Positions 36,759 to 48,689 are shown, numbered from the stretch's first letter. The stretch: 64,000 nucleotides of DNA from Cycas panzhihuaensis (GCA_023213395.1 CM041465.1:102555741-102619740), one strand, 5' to 3'. The notes: a model not told the origin generated them from the letters alone. Made by a program: numbers and translations.

Positions 36759-38017
36759 AAGGGGATAGAATTTTTAGAAAAATAGAAACCAAGGGAGAAA
36801 CCAAAATCAAGGATAATATAACAGGTAATAATAGAGGAACCAACTAAAGAAATCAAAGGAATAAAAGGAATTTCCAATAAGGAGGTAATATAACCAACTC
36901 TCATGGTAACTCTGGAAACCTATTCTTTGCAACCTTATCATCTCTTCATGATAACAATTCTTAGTTGATAGATTTTAGTGTCACTTGACATATGATTGGT
37001 AGTGAAGATTTGCTTTAGGACACTCATCCTCTAAGGGCTCAAATAGTTACCTTCAGAGATAATCTCACCTATGATGTAACCAAGATTAGTAGATCCCCTA
37101 TTGACTTGAAGAACTCTAATATTTGGCATCATATTAGTAATATTCTCCTTGAATCTAGCATGAAATAGAATTAGATGTCAATCAGCCAAATAGACAAGAA
37201 GAACATTAATGTTCTCTATAGCCAAAATGTCTACACTATTAGTGATCATGCTATAGGTCAATTAATTGCTACAAGACATAAGAACAATGGTCTATATAAG
37301 CTTGATGGAGTTCCCCTCTCTATTGTTCCACAATAAGACTTATGTGCTACTGTATACACTGATCACCTTAATAAAGGCAAAGAAATTTTAGTTGAAGACC
37401 CACCTATTGAAGAAACTCAAGGTGAATTTTCATATAATGAAGAACAACCCCCTTCAAAGAGCACTAAGGACCAATTATGGTATCAATGTCTGGGTCACCT
37501 AAACATGCAGAGCCTTAATCTCATGTATAGGCTAGAAACGGTACATGTGTTGCTTAAGATTAAAAGAAATAATAACATTTGTAAGGCTTGCTTATTTAGA
37601 TGGAAAATAATATAACAATCCATTCCCTTTAGAAAACGCATGGCATGCCTCTAAACCATTAAGGTTAATCCACTCATATATATGTGGACCTATATCAATT
37701 CCTTCCCTCAATAGTAGTCTATACTTCATCATATTTATTGATGATTATTTTAAGAAAGTTTGGGTCTACTTTCGTAGGAATAAATTTCAAGCCTTTAATA
37801 AATGTAGTGACTTCAAAGTTGAAGTTAAAAATGAAGCTATCATAAACATTAAAATATTAAGATCAGATAATATAGAAGAGTATATATCAAGATAATTCAC
37901 CAACTTTTGTAGAGAATTTAGAATTAAATGCCAATTCTTAGCTCCTCACACACCCCAACAAAATGGTATAGCTAAAAGAATGAATCAAACCTTGGTGAAT
38001 AAGGCTAAAGCAATATT
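36759..38017 (+). pseudogene. D gag C-terminus, protease and integrase N-terminal part
   Basis: Asn-rich gag tail, then a broken protease (LIDFSVT-stop-HMIGSEDLL, about 36966-37010), followed by FRDNLTYDVTKI. GAG-pre-integrase: LWYQCLGHLNMQSL (about 37476-37520). Integrase core: IHSYICGP, where the first catalytic Asp is Tyr, ILRSDNIEEY with the second Asp kept, and PQQNGIAKRMNQT, with Lys for the catalytic Glu. It is cut at 38017 by the L1 insertion. Confidence 0.83.
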
Positions 38018-38503
38018 GAAAAATTCATATTGCGTGGCGTCTGCGATCTCTGTAGCTGAGCGGCCGTGTGTGCTAGGGTTACTCAATCTGGTCGTCGGGC
38101 GTGGCCCCGTGAACTGGATCGATGGCGTGAGCTACATCCCGGCTTGGGTATCAACGCAGACTGGCGTTACCTCCTGTATGAGGGGCTGGTAAGGCGCTCG
38201 GAGCAGGTCTTGAAGCGTGGAGTGTGGCGGCTTGCGGATGGTTGGGTAAGGTTCGTGGTGGGCTGGAAGGAGACGCGGACCTTGGTTTCTTCTTGTGGCG
38301 TCACGGTCAGACGAGGAAGACATCCTATCGAGGTCTGGCCGAGTTATCAAGGGTTTCAGTCTTTGAGGGAGGCGCAGGACGGACACGGAAGGTGACCCGT
38401 AATCGCCAAGTAAGAAGGGTACGACTATCTGCAGATTTGTATTCTATGTTGAGTCATAGCTGTGTTTTTTCAGCTTGTGTAAGTTTCTTGTTTTTGCTAC
38501 CAA

Positions 38504-39273
38504 AATGATGCTTTCAGACCAGAACCAGACTCAGTTCTCCCCCTCTGGGAGATCTTACCTAGACGTTGTAAGAAATGGAAATAATGAAGAACATGAAATT
38601 ATCCGGTCAAGATTGGAAAGCAGATACAAACTCACCATTCCAAAAGAAGTAACCGAAAAACTATACTGATGTTGGGAACCACGACTGGTGGGTAGGTTTT
38701 CGGGGCCCAGGCCAGGCTTGGATGTTATAAGAGAGTGGATCAGAAATAAATGGAAGACCGAAACCCGTCTGAGTTATGGCACTTAGAAAGGTTGTGTTCT
38801 TTTAGGTTCTTAAATCAAGAAGACATGATCCCCATCTTGTTAAAGCCCCATTGGATGTTTGGTAGAAAGGTCCTTTGGAGAAATGGCACCCCGACTTTGA
38901 CCCGGGCGTCCCTGCGGTGAAACAAGCTCCAGTGTGGGTCCAACTCCCTGGGCTCCCTTTGCATTTTGGAACCCGGGAGGCGGTGAAAGGAGGCGGCGAA
39001 TGATTGGGCCTCTCTAGCTTGGGACTCGCCCTTGGGCATAGATCCAGATTGATGAATGCCAGATTCTGTGTGCTGGCTAAGTTAGACGGTGAATTCCCTG
39101 AAGAGGTAGAGATTGAGTCGGATGGTAGATCTATCATCCAAGGTTTATTTTACGAGACGGAGGGTTTCAAGTGTGCTAAGTGCAAAGCCAAGGGACATCT
39201 TCCATTTCAATGTCCTGGGGTTATTCAGAGCGAGGAAATCCACGGGGCCCGGGAGGGAGAATGTCGTAGCTAG
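38504..39273 (+). pseudogene. L1 ORF1 (DUF4283-like, zinc knuckle)
   Basis: RNA-binding ORF1 protein of plant L1 elements. It starts MMLSDQNQTQFSPSGRSYLDVV. The DUF4283-like region is shifted through several frames (for example VWVQLPGLPL around 38930-38960). The C-terminal part is open: LDGEFPEEVEIESDGR, then the zinc knuckle CAKCKAKGHLPFQC (39172-39213) with all CCHC residues. A hydrophilic tail to about 39900 follows in mixed frames. Confidence 0.82.
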
Positions 39274-39936
39274 AGCACCTGTTAGCCCAGGAAAGGAGTG
39301 TGGCGGTGCTGAGGCAGTTGGGGGGACGCCGAGCGAGGTGCCTATTGCCGTTGGTCCATCCAGCAGTGCGAAAAATCAGATCCAAGCAGGTGCGACGGCT
39401 GTCGCTACGGCTACTTCATTATGTCTGGAAGAGTCGGAGCTTAGGAAGGGGTCTAGATTGGGACCGGTCGAAAGTCAGGATACTGGAGAGGTCCCGGTTT
39501 CGGGACAGTTTGAACATAATGATCTCACAGCGAGCACAGGCAGGGGGGTGTTGCTCCTCTGGCTAACATTGATGAATCAGCGCTGGCAGGTATGGCCAAA
39601 AACATAAATTGGGATCTAGAGGATTATTTGTCTGAACCTGAGGAAGGGTGCTTGAGAGAAGCGTCCCAAGAGGTGAGCAGTTGGTCTTATGAGCGCAGTG
39701 GGTCCTAAGGGTGAAGTAGAGAAAGGTGGAGGTGGGACTCGTAAATGGGTCTCAAAAGCGTGAAGCAAGATGGGCACCAGATTTTGGGTTGGAGAAGAAG
39801 GTGGGTAGACCCCCAAAAAAGATTATGAGAGAGAAAGAAACTCAAGCTCAAATAGATATGGGTCTCCGAGCACATTAAGAGAGGGGTGACGAAGGCCCCA
39901 ACCTCGGGAGGCGAGGAGAGGATGAGGCAATTCTAG

Positions 39937-40692
39937 ATGAAAGTTCTATCTTGGAACATTAGGGGGTAAATGCCTTCTAAGCGAGAGAATGGTTAGAGAG
40001 TTAAGGATCAGGGTAGAGCCGGATCTTATTCTTTTGCAGGAAACCAAATTGGAGCAGTTAAGGGAGAATGAGGTTCTCAACAAGGTGTGGAGAAGAGGTG
40101 AAAGGAGGACTAGCGTAGGGGTGGCGGGTTCAGGGGGTCTGGTCACTCTCTGGAATCCTAAGAAGTGGAGAGGTTATGAGCTGGGTAAGTCTGAGCACTT
40201 CATAACCATTGGCACAGTCGATCTCTTGACCAACAAGGAGTATTGGATTACTGACGTCTATGCTCCTACTTGGTTGAGGTAGAAGGAGATTATGGGCGAG
40301 TCTGGTGGAGATCCATAAAGATTGGGGAGGCCGTGGTTGGTGGTGGGGACTTCAACTCTCCCTTAGCCGGATGAGAAGAAAGGCGAGGCGGATGGACCCG
40401 GTAGCATGACGGATTTAGGCGCGTTCTTACAAACGGGTGGCTTGATGGACGTTCCCCTTGTTGGTGCCAAGTTTACCTGGTCCAATAGGAGGATAGGTCA
40501 AAACCATATTCAATGCAGGCTGGATAGAATGTTAATAAACTATGACTGGGCCTGTCATTTTGAAGGGGTTAGAATGGAAGCCTTGCCAAAATGTGGGTCA
40601 GATCACTCGCCTCTTATTTTGGAGGGGTCCATTCCGGAGTCGTTTAAAGGGGCTCCTTTTCGTTTTGAGTTAATGTGGTTGAAGCACCTTTG
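39937..40692 (+). pseudogene. L1 ORF2 endonuclease domain
   Basis: Apurinic-type (EEP) endonuclease that nicks the target DNA. ATG at 39937 begins MKVLSWNIRG and meets a stop at once. The rest lies in shifted frames: PDLILLQETK (about 40018-40050), GSGGLVTLWNP, TDVYAPT (about 40250), GGDFNSP (about 40343) and SDHSPLIL (about 40600). All the key active-site motifs (N, E, D-N, SDH) are still readable. Confidence 0.85.
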
Positions 40693-43039
40693 AATTGAGG
40701 GAGAAGATCCGAGATTGGTGGAGCATCCAGGTCAAGGTTGTGCCATGTCTGTGTTCTCAAAGAAATTAAATTGGATCAGCGTCGAATCAAGGTTTGGAGC
40801 AGGGAGGTCTTGAAATATTTTTGAGACTAAGGGAGTCCTGTTAAGGAGCTTAGAGAAATTGAGGGACGGGATCCGCATCAAGGCGGATCCACAGGCTGGT
40901 AATCAGAACTCTCTACCTCCGTGAAACTTGAGGAGGTGTTGGAGAGGAGGAGATCTTTTGGGCAGTCTAGAGGCGTTGGGCGAGGGAGGGGGATAGAAAC
41001 ACCAAGTTTTTCCACCTCTCCACGATGAGACATAGGACTTATAACAAGATAACTAAAATCCGAAGCAGAAATGGGGTACTGCATGAGGCCGAGGATAAGA
41101 TTGGTGGTGTAGCGATGGAATACTTTAAGGATCTTTTTTCAGAGCCGGGGTGTCAGGACCCTTCCCTCAGGGATGCTCTTTTACAACTTATCCCAAGCGT
41201 GATTTCGGAGGATCTCAACAAAAAGCTGACACTGCCTTTTACTCAGGAGGAGGTGGAGAAGGCCGTTTTCAACATGGGGAAGGATAAAGCGCTGGTAGGA
41301 TGGGTTTCCCCAGGTTTTCAAGAATTTTGGGAGATAATCAAGGAGGATTTGATGTTGGCGCTTAATGAATTACGGTCAAAGCGCATAATCTTGAAGGAAT
41401 GGCGAGGCCACCTTTCTAGCCTTGATCCAGAAGAAGAGGGGTGGAAGTCATGGAAGACTTGAGACCCATAAGTTTGTGCAATGTAAAATACAAAATATTG
41501 TCCAAAGTGCTTGCAAAGCCGGTTGAGGAGACCTTACCGGGGATCATTTCTCCTAACCGGATGGTTTCGTGAAAGGGAGACAAATCACAGACGGTATTAT
41601 AATTGTCCACGAAACCACGCATTCGGCTCCACCGTAAGGAGGCCGAATGATGATTAAAAGCAGATATGTCAAAAGCTTATGATAGAGTGGCGTGGGATTG
41701 CCTGCTAGATTGCCTCGAGGCATTTGGCTTCGGGAAAGTCTGGAGAGGCGGATGAGATGTTGTGTCTCTAGTGTTTCCTTTTTGGTGCTTATTAATGGCA
41801 GGTCGACTCCTTTCTTTCGTGGCTCTAGGGGATTGAGGCAAGGGGACCCCCTTTCCCCTTTCCTTTTCATCATTATGGGTGAAATGTTAGGCGGGGCTAC
41901 TTTGGAGGCTCGTGGATGGGAAGGCTAAGTGGTTTGAGAGCCACCTCCAACTGGACAAGATTGTGCTCCATCGGTTTGTTGATGACAACATTTTTTGTGT
42001 AGGGCCTCCTTAGGCGAGGCTAGGGCTTTAAAATCGGGTCTCGGGCTTATGAAAAGGCCACAAATCAGAAAATCAACCTTGACAAAAGCTTAGCTTTCTT
42101 CATTAACACTCCGGAGGCGTGAGAGAAGAATTAGCGGGATATTGGCGATGGCTGGGGATCCCTTAGAGCTCCTACCTCGGCATGCCTTTATTTGTGGGCA
42201 AGATGAGGCGGTCTTTGTGGGATCCGTGAGTGAGCGGTTAATAAGAAAGTGGCGAGGGTGGAAAGGGGCTCTCCTCGGTTAGGCGGGAAAATCCAACTCG
42301 TTGTGGCGTCCTGCGAGCATTCCTGTTTATCAGATGTCAGTTTTTAAGATGCCCAGTAAGGTTATTGCGACTTTGGAAGGGATCATGAAGAGATTTCTTT
42401 GGTCGGTCCAAGATAGAAGGAGATTCCACACAGTGTCTTGGCGGAAGGTTTGCAAGCCCAAATGGGCGGGAGGCCTCAGCGTCAGAAGATTGGGCTTTTT
42501 TAATGAAGCCCTTTTGGCTAAGTTGGGGTGGAGACTCACTCTGAGATCTTGATGCGGTGTGGGGAGGATATTGGCTAGGAAATATATGGGGACAACCATT
42601 TTCTGCGGAGGGGCATTGCTTGGAAGGCTCCTCGATTTGGAAGGCCATCAGATCTTCTAGGTCTATTCTGCGTGAAGGTATGAGATGGAAGTTGGGGGAT
42701 GGAGAAAGCATAAAGTTACGGGAAGGCGGATGGTGCGGGCAATCCATATTAGAGGAGTTACCTAACATTGGAGATTTGCAAAGGGAATGTGTTGCCGTTA
42801 TGGTCCGATGGTTAAAAACTCTTTGGGAAGGGCTAGGCGGGGATAGGAGATGGAGATTGTTCGAGGACTGCAAGGTTTGAGGATGGGATTCAAAGAGTCG
42901 GGAGATATTAAGGACCCGGTATATCCAGAAGAGGCCGGGCGGACATATTGGTTTGGCACCTCGGTGGTGGGTGTTATTGGGTGAAAGAGGGTTATAATTT
43001 GAGGGTGAGGAGGGAAGGGTGGGTTAAGAATGATATATT
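40693..43039 (+). pseudogene. L1 ORF2 reverse transcriptase domain
   Basis: RVT_1 of an L1 element. FFHLSTMRHRTYNKI (about 41010) leads in. The core shows GFVKGRQITDGI (about 41563), [12 protein letters not shown] (about 41665), [26 protein letters not shown] in part (41790-41870) and RFVDDNIFCV (about 41971), where L1 elements usually have FADD. Then IPVYQMSVFKMP and WSVQDRRRFHTVSW (42310-42440). Stops and frameshifts are numerous. Confidence 0.87.
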
Positions 43040-43960
43040 AGGGGGGGTTTGGAAGTTAGGAATTCTTCAAAATTCTTTTTCGGTGGCTGAGCCTCCAAAA
43101 TAAATTACTTACCTTGGATAACTTATTAAAAAGGGGCTTCCAGCTGGCTAGCAGGTGTGTGCTTTGCAAGAGAGACGTTGAAACCTTGGATCACCTTAGT
43201 ATCCATTGCCCTTTCTCGGTGAACATTTGGAATAATTTCTGGTCAGGGATGGGGGTGGCCTGGGTTTCATCAAATTCCCTTTTAGACCAATGGATAGCTT
43301 GGTCCGCTCCTTTTAAAAGTAAAACCCTCAAAGAATCTGGAGAATGATCTTCTGGGTTGGCTCACGGCATATTTGGAAGAGCGGAATAGGAGGATCTTTG
43401 AGGGAAGAGAGAAGGATGGTGGATCCACAGTAGTGGAGATCGTGAAAGGTATCTTAGAAATGTTAGAGGTGCCTAAAGGGGACGGGACTCTGTGGAGGAA
43501 GAAGGCATCTTGAAAAGTGGGGTCTTACTCCCCACAGTGGCTAGGAAGAGGATTAGGGACGTTAAATGGCGGCCCCGGATATTGATGGGAAAAGGTGAAC
43601 TTTGATGGAGCGGCCAAAGGAAACCCTGGGGAAGCGGGCGGGGGAGGTCTGCTAAGGGTTCACGAGGGCAATTTAAAGTGGGCCTTTGCGAGAATATATG
43701 GGAGCAGACGACCAAAAGGCGGAGGTGAGGGCAATCTTGAAAGCGACTTCCACTGTTGGATGAGGCGGGCACCGTAAGGTGATTATAGAAGGGATTCTAT
43801 GTATGTCATAAAATGTTTGAAAGAGGCGATTAGGGATGGGACAGCGTAGATATTTTTAGGGATGTCCAGATCATTTTGAGGACCAAAGTTGAAGTGAAGA
43901 TCCAAAGGCTGCGTTCGGGGAAGGGAATAGAGGCGTAGGATTGGGTACAGCTAAGCTGGC
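43040..43960 (+). pseudogene. L1 ORF2 zf-RVT and RNase H domains
   Basis: zf-RVT: LASRCVLCKRDVETLDHLSIHCPF (43144-43216), the Cys/His cluster typical of plant L1 ORF2. RNase H: NFDGAAKGNPGEAG (about 43597) with its first catalytic Asp, followed in another frame by traces of the Glu and second Asp segments (to about 43830). The RNase H C-terminal to zf-RVT places it in the plant L1 group with ORF2 RNase H. 43961-44187 is 3' UTR with a short A tail. Confidence 0.83.
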
Positions 43961-44207
43961 GATTGCAAATCGAGTTCGAGGTGCGGATAAGGGATTACCC
44001 GGAGGAGTTTCGAGTGCAGTCGGTCTTTGAAGCTCATATTGGTGGGGTTAACTAAGGAGGTTTGGAGATAGTTACTGGGCTAGACCATGGGCCTGTCATG
44101 GTCAGATCTGCTAAGCCGTTTGGCTTGATGTACTGGGTTTGGGGACCCGGATAAAACCCCTATAATTTCATTTTTACCATATCAAAAAATAAGGCTAAAG
44201 CAATATT

Positions 44208-46400
44208 AGGTGATACCAATCTTGCTACTAGTTTTTGGGTTGAAGTTATATCTACTACTACTTATTTAACAAATAGAAATACCACTGTAGCAATAAGAGA
44301 TATAACACCTAAGGAGGCTTGGTCAATTCAAAAGCCTACTATCCTATATTTAAGGATATTTGATTGTACTACATACAAGTTTATCCCTAAGGAAAATAGA
44401 AATAAATTAGATGAAAAAAACATCAAGTGCATTTTTATTACCTATGCATCTAGATGTAAAGTATATAAGGTGTATGACCCCATTGGAAAGTAAGCATATA
44501 TAACTCAAGATATTATTTTCACTGAAGACACACCAGACTTAGACCTATTTCAGATTTAGTTTACCATAAATGATAATGTTGTTATATCAGAAGTACCCCT
44601 TGCATCAATTATTGAGACACCTGCACCATTAACACCCTATACTCCAAGTCCATTTTAGCTCCACTTACTTCAAGTTCAAATTTAAATGCCACCTCTATAG
44701 TGCCATCTATATCACCAGATAATTTCTATGTAGAAGTCACTAGTATCTAGAAACGTTCTAAGTGGTACTTAAAAGTGATAGAAGATATACCTCATCCTCT
44801 TGATACTCCCAAGAGAGAATAAAAAATGAGGTATTCAATAAATTATGCCTTAATGGCATATGTTCTTGATACTCCTAAGCCTTCCATGTTTGAGGAAGTA
44901 GTCATAGACCAAACATGGAAAGTTGGCATAGACAAAGAAATGAATTTTACCAATAACATATTGGATCTCACTGAATTGCCACTTGGAATGAATTTGATTA
45001 ATTATAGATGGCTTTACAAAACTAAATTTTATGTCCATGACTCTATCAAGTGCCATAAATCTTGTTTGGTTGCAAAAGGTTTCAAATAATAAGAGAGGCT
45101 AAATTAGGAAGAGACCTTTGTACCTATTGCTAATATGAATATATTTTGTTTAGTTATATCACTTGTGACTTAATTCAGCTGGCCTGTATATCAGATGGAT
45201 GTGAAGACTGCCTTCTTGAATGAAGAGCTCATTAAAGAAGTTTTCTTAAGGTAACCTCCTGGCTATGTTGTTCCTAGAAAAGAACACTTAGCTTGTAAAC
45301 TCAAGAAAGCTCTCTATGGATTGAAGTAGGAACCTCATCCTTGGTATACAAAAAATGATGTCTTTTTTATGAAGCATAGATTCAATCATTCACCCTCTAA
45401 TCCTAATCTCTATATTCAGATTAGGGATAATTTAATCACTATCATTGTCCTTTATGTAGATGACTTAGAAATTATAAGAAATGATTATGGAGATATAACT
45501 AATCTCTAATTAGAACTCAAATGTAACTTTGGGATGATTGATCTTGGGCTTTTATATTACTTCCTTGGTATTGAGATATGGAAGAAACCTAAATATATAT
45601 TCATATTACAATTCAAATGTGCAAATGAACTTCTACAACAATTCAGAATGAGTGACTACAAACCATCTCCTATACTAATAAAAATGGGGACTAAGCTCAC
45701 ATTGGATAAATAAGACAAGCCCTTTGATCCTACCTTATACTGATAGCTAGTTAGTTATTTGATTTACCTAACTCATACCTGACTAAACATTTCATATATA
45801 TTTGGGATCTACTCTAGATATACATAGCAACCCAAGGCATCTTACTGGAAAGTTTCTATTAGATTCTTTAAGTATATTTATGGTATACTTTAGCTTAGGC
45901 TTGATTATAGTTAAGCTTATGCTCCTATCTTAGAAAGATATATAAATACTAATTAGGCTAGTTGCCAAGACTCTTACCACTCCATGTCAGGGTACTATTT
46001 TGACATGAACTTAGTTGTAGTTTCTTAGAGCTATAAAAAACAACCAAATATTGCTCTCTCCTCCATGGAAGTTGAATACAAAATAGTCATCCATGCTACT
46101 ATTAAGGTGATTTAGTTATGTAAGATTCTTATTGAACTTAAACAGACTCAAGCCACCACTCTATATTATGATAATTAGAGTGTGTTAAAGATGACCAAGA
46201 ATCTTGTCTTCCATGCAAGGACTAAATATATTAAGGTCTATCATCACTTCATCCATAAACATATATGAAATGGAGAAGTTGACCTTGTGTGCTGACCTAC
46301 TAAGGACCAAGTTACGAACATCTTTACCAAAGCACTTAGTAGACTAAAGTTTGAAAGGTTTTAGAATAACCTCAATATTAAGTCAAATGAATTTATCATT
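44208..46400 (+). pseudogene. D integrase C-terminus, reverse transcriptase and RNase H
   Basis: Resumes the integrase exactly where the L1 cut it (LGDTNLATSFWVE), then NRNTTVAIRDITPKEAW and KCIFITYASRCKVYKVYDP. RT: QTWKVGIDKEMNF, LPLGMNLINYRWLYKTKF, CLVAKGFK, the catalytic IIVLYVDDLEII (about 45442-45478) and YFLGIEIW. RNase H: AKSLV-like segments to FTKALSRLKFERF (46321-46364). Heavily broken by stops. Confidence 0.83.
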
Positions 46401-46409
46401 AAAGGAGGG

Positions 46410-46790
46410 TGTTAAAATATTAATGACATATTTATTTATAAATATATCTTTGTATTATAATGTGTATTATAATATGATTAAATTATATTGTAAAATGGTA
46501 TTTGGTCCATCTCTTATTGAATAATAGGCCAATTATATTGAATCATTATGTTAGCCAATCATGTAAATATTTGAGGAACTTCAAGGCCTATAAATTAAGC
46601 CTAAACCCTTCTCGATGTATATTAGATTTGCTAAAGCAACGAAGCTCTACTGAATTAAATACTAAAAGTGTTAACTAATTTGGCCCTCCTATTCTCTACA
46701 ATAAATCTATACCAAACTGTTATTTGTTGTGTTTATCATTTTATTTTTGCATACATAAGAGTAATTTTAGATCTTGCTTATTATTTTTCA
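46410..46790 (+). repeat. D 3' LTR
   Basis: 381 bp, TGTTAAAATATTAATGAC to ATTATTTTTCA, immediately after the polypurine tract and followed by the TSD AAGCC. The right end was set by the frame restoration of H RNase H. Confidence 0.85.
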
Positions 46791-46795
46791 AAGCC

Positions 46796-47657
46796 ATTCC
46801 CTTGTATTCAACTTATGACTTTTATATACTAGGGGATGTTTATTTTGGACGAGGATGGTTCCTATGCCTACTTTAGATATATCATATTCTAGGGTGAATG
46901 GTTGGAAAAAATCTAGCATTATGAGTATTAGTGATGTGGTCATTATAGTTTTAAGTCTCTAAAAAGTTTTTTTAGTTGGTTAGCTTTATGTAAAGACATC
47001 TTTCTTTATAAGATTAGTTAGGGGTATGGAAATATATATGTACCCCCTAATAAATCTAAGGAGGAACCTAATGACTCCTAAAAGCTTCTTACTCATGTTA
47101 TATTTATTGGCATAGGCTATTATATAATAGCTTAAATATTTTTTAGGTCCATATTAACACCACCTTATATGATAGTATATCTTAAGTATTCTAGCTCAGT
47201 TTTCTTAAAAGTGCACTTGATTTGTTAATAAAAAATTGATGGCATCCTAGAACTTATAGTACAACTTTCATGTGCTTTAAATGTTCCTCCCAATTTGAGT
47301 TATAAATCAAGATATCATTAAAGAAAACTAATACAAATTTACATAAAAAAGGTTTAAGTACTTTGTTTGTTATGCACTAAAAGGTGGCTAGAGTGTTTAT
47401 TAATCCAAAGGACATAACGTGGAATTTAAACAATTCTTTGTGGGTGTGGAATGTTGTCTTGTATACATCCTCTTATTTGATGTAAATCTAGTAATATCCT
47501 AAGCGCAGATCAATCTTTAAAAAGAATTTTACTTCATATATTTTGTCCAATAAGTCATCTAATTAAGGGATTAGATATTATTTTTTTATTATGATCTTGT
47601 TAAGTCCTTGATAATCCATATGCATATGATATGAACTATTTTTCTTTCAATTTAATA
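46796..47657 (-). pseudogene. H reverse transcriptase and RNase H N-terminal piece
   Basis: Minus strand. From the E junction: MDYQGLNKIIIKK, IDLRLGYY, HVMSFGLINTLATF (about 47385-47430), then FVLVFFNDILIYNSNWEEHLKH (about 47270-47340), where Asn replaces the first Asp of the xxDD active site. The connection domain and RNase H start follow: FFQPFTLEYDISKVGIGTILVQNKHPL and NTREWL at 46796. Broken by stops. Confidence 0.83.
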
Positions 47658-48126
47658 TGATTTTAAAAAATGTAACTATGGAAGCAATGTATTAATAGAA
47701 CTCTAAACTATACAAAAAATAAATAATATAAATAAACCAAATATATAGAAAAAGAATACCAAGAGATTCTGGTCTAAGCATAGACTATTTATTAATTTGA
47801 GTAATAGCTAAAGAATTATAGAAATAAAAAACTTAACTATTGTTATTTACTCATCAAAAACTCATCCAACCTCTCTAAATATGCCATTATATAAGAATAT
47901 ATACACAAAAAATTACAAGATACCTTATAGTTTTACAATACAATGGGCATAAACCATGGGCCAAAAAAGACCCTTATAAGACTCAATTTTTTTTCTTAGG
48001 AGCTCCTTCTCTTGAACCCTATCTTAGGGGATTGTTGGCCCCCTAAACCCCATGAATCCTACTAAGGGATATAGGTGTAATGGCTATACCTATGTAACAC
48101 TTGTAAAGCATTTAACATATCTAATA
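47658..48126 (-). repeat. E 3' LTR
   Basis: 469 bp. In sense it begins TATTAGATATG (TG changed to TA) and ends ...TACATTTTTTAAAATCA. The outer 140 bp match 62117-62259. Confidence 0.82.
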
Positions 48127-48164
48127 ATCTCCCACTAATAAAAAATTTATATGAAACTTATATA

Positions 48165-48689
48165 TGTGTGCGTCTCAATCATGCTTAGACAAAATGCAAA
48201 GAGAAAGATACACATGTTGGGGTAAATCCATCCAGAATTATTTACTCAAACATGGCACTGCGTCTGATCCTCTCACAACCAGACACCTGCCAAATAGTAC
48301 AGAAAGGCTGCCTCACACGTGGCAGAACTCTATTACAAAGACATATAAGCAAGACTGAAGTACATTCCGCACATTGCGGTTTTCATTTTTATACTCCTTT
48401 TAGGAACGTTACATAACTGTTTTGGAGAGTAAGTTACTTTCCCAACTGTCATGGGTCTGTCCGCTGCCCAGACAGACCCATTCCCTACCCGCATAACAGC
48501 TGTGTAGCAGTCTCCGCACCCTACGTAGTAGTCTCTGCACCACAGTAGCGGTTGTAGCGATTCATGTGCGACTGTAGCATGTGACTCGTAGTAGCACATG
48601 AAAGCATGCGACTCCAGAGTGCTTGACCTTAGCGACTGTAGTAGCTCAAGTGACCTTGTAGTAGTTGTAATGACAAAATCAACTACACA
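48165..48689 (-). repeat. F 3' LTR
   Basis: 525 bp. In sense TGTGTAGTTGATTTTGTC ... GACGCACACA. It pairs with 57523-58076; most of the length difference lies in the short GTAG-type repeats near the U3 end. Confidence 0.93.

Larger units (their letters stand above)
38018..44187 (+). mobile_element. L1-type LINE, near full length, 20-bp TSD
   Basis: A non-LTR retrotransposon of about 6.2 kb flanked by perfect copies of AATAAGGCTAAAGCAATATT (37998-38017 and 44188-44207), with a short A tail (ATCAAAAA) at the 3' end. It holds a 5' UTR, ORF1 and ORF2 (endonuclease, RT, zf-RVT, RNase H). It is conspicuously GC-richer than everything around it. The first 14 bases (38018-38031) are AT-rich and may be filler at the 5' junction. 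Both ORFs are broken by stops and frameshifts, so it is inactive. It interrupts the copia integrase frame of D. Confidence 0.93.
36669..46790 (+). mobile_element. Copia element D, internally deleted, carries an L1
   Basis: Truncated 5' LTR (36669-36758), gag C-terminus to RNase H, polypurine tract AAAGGAGGG (46401-46409) and 3' LTR (46410-46790). TSD AAGTC (36664-36668) versus AAGCC (46791-46795), one transition apart. About 290 bp of the 5' LTR plus primer site, leader and gag N-terminus are missing in one deletion. The L1 at 38018-44187 splits the integrase. The protease region resembles that of element B, but the LTRs do not. Confidence 0.88.
34494..47657 (-). mobile_element. Gypsy element H, 3' half, split by D and E (minus strand)
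   Basis: A Ty3/gypsy element on the minus strand: 3' LTR (to 34924), polypurine tract, integrase and part of RNase H (to 36668), then RNase H/RT (46791-47657). Copia D interrupts it with TSD AAGTC/AAGCC; removing D gives the continuous RNase H motif REWLKTIYDKEI. Copia E cuts it at 47657. The N-terminal RT, protease, gag and 5' LTR are not in the window. It abuts C just upstream of the C protease, so it is probably also inserted in C. Confidence 0.78.

Noticed and set aside
38066-38400. Overlapping ORFs of about 100 codons on both strands at the start of the L1
   Set aside because: GC-rich 5' UTR of the L1; the recognised ORF1 begins at 38504.
43595-43777. Stand-alone RNase H host gene
   Set aside because: It follows zf-RVT of the L1 and lies within the TSD-bounded element.
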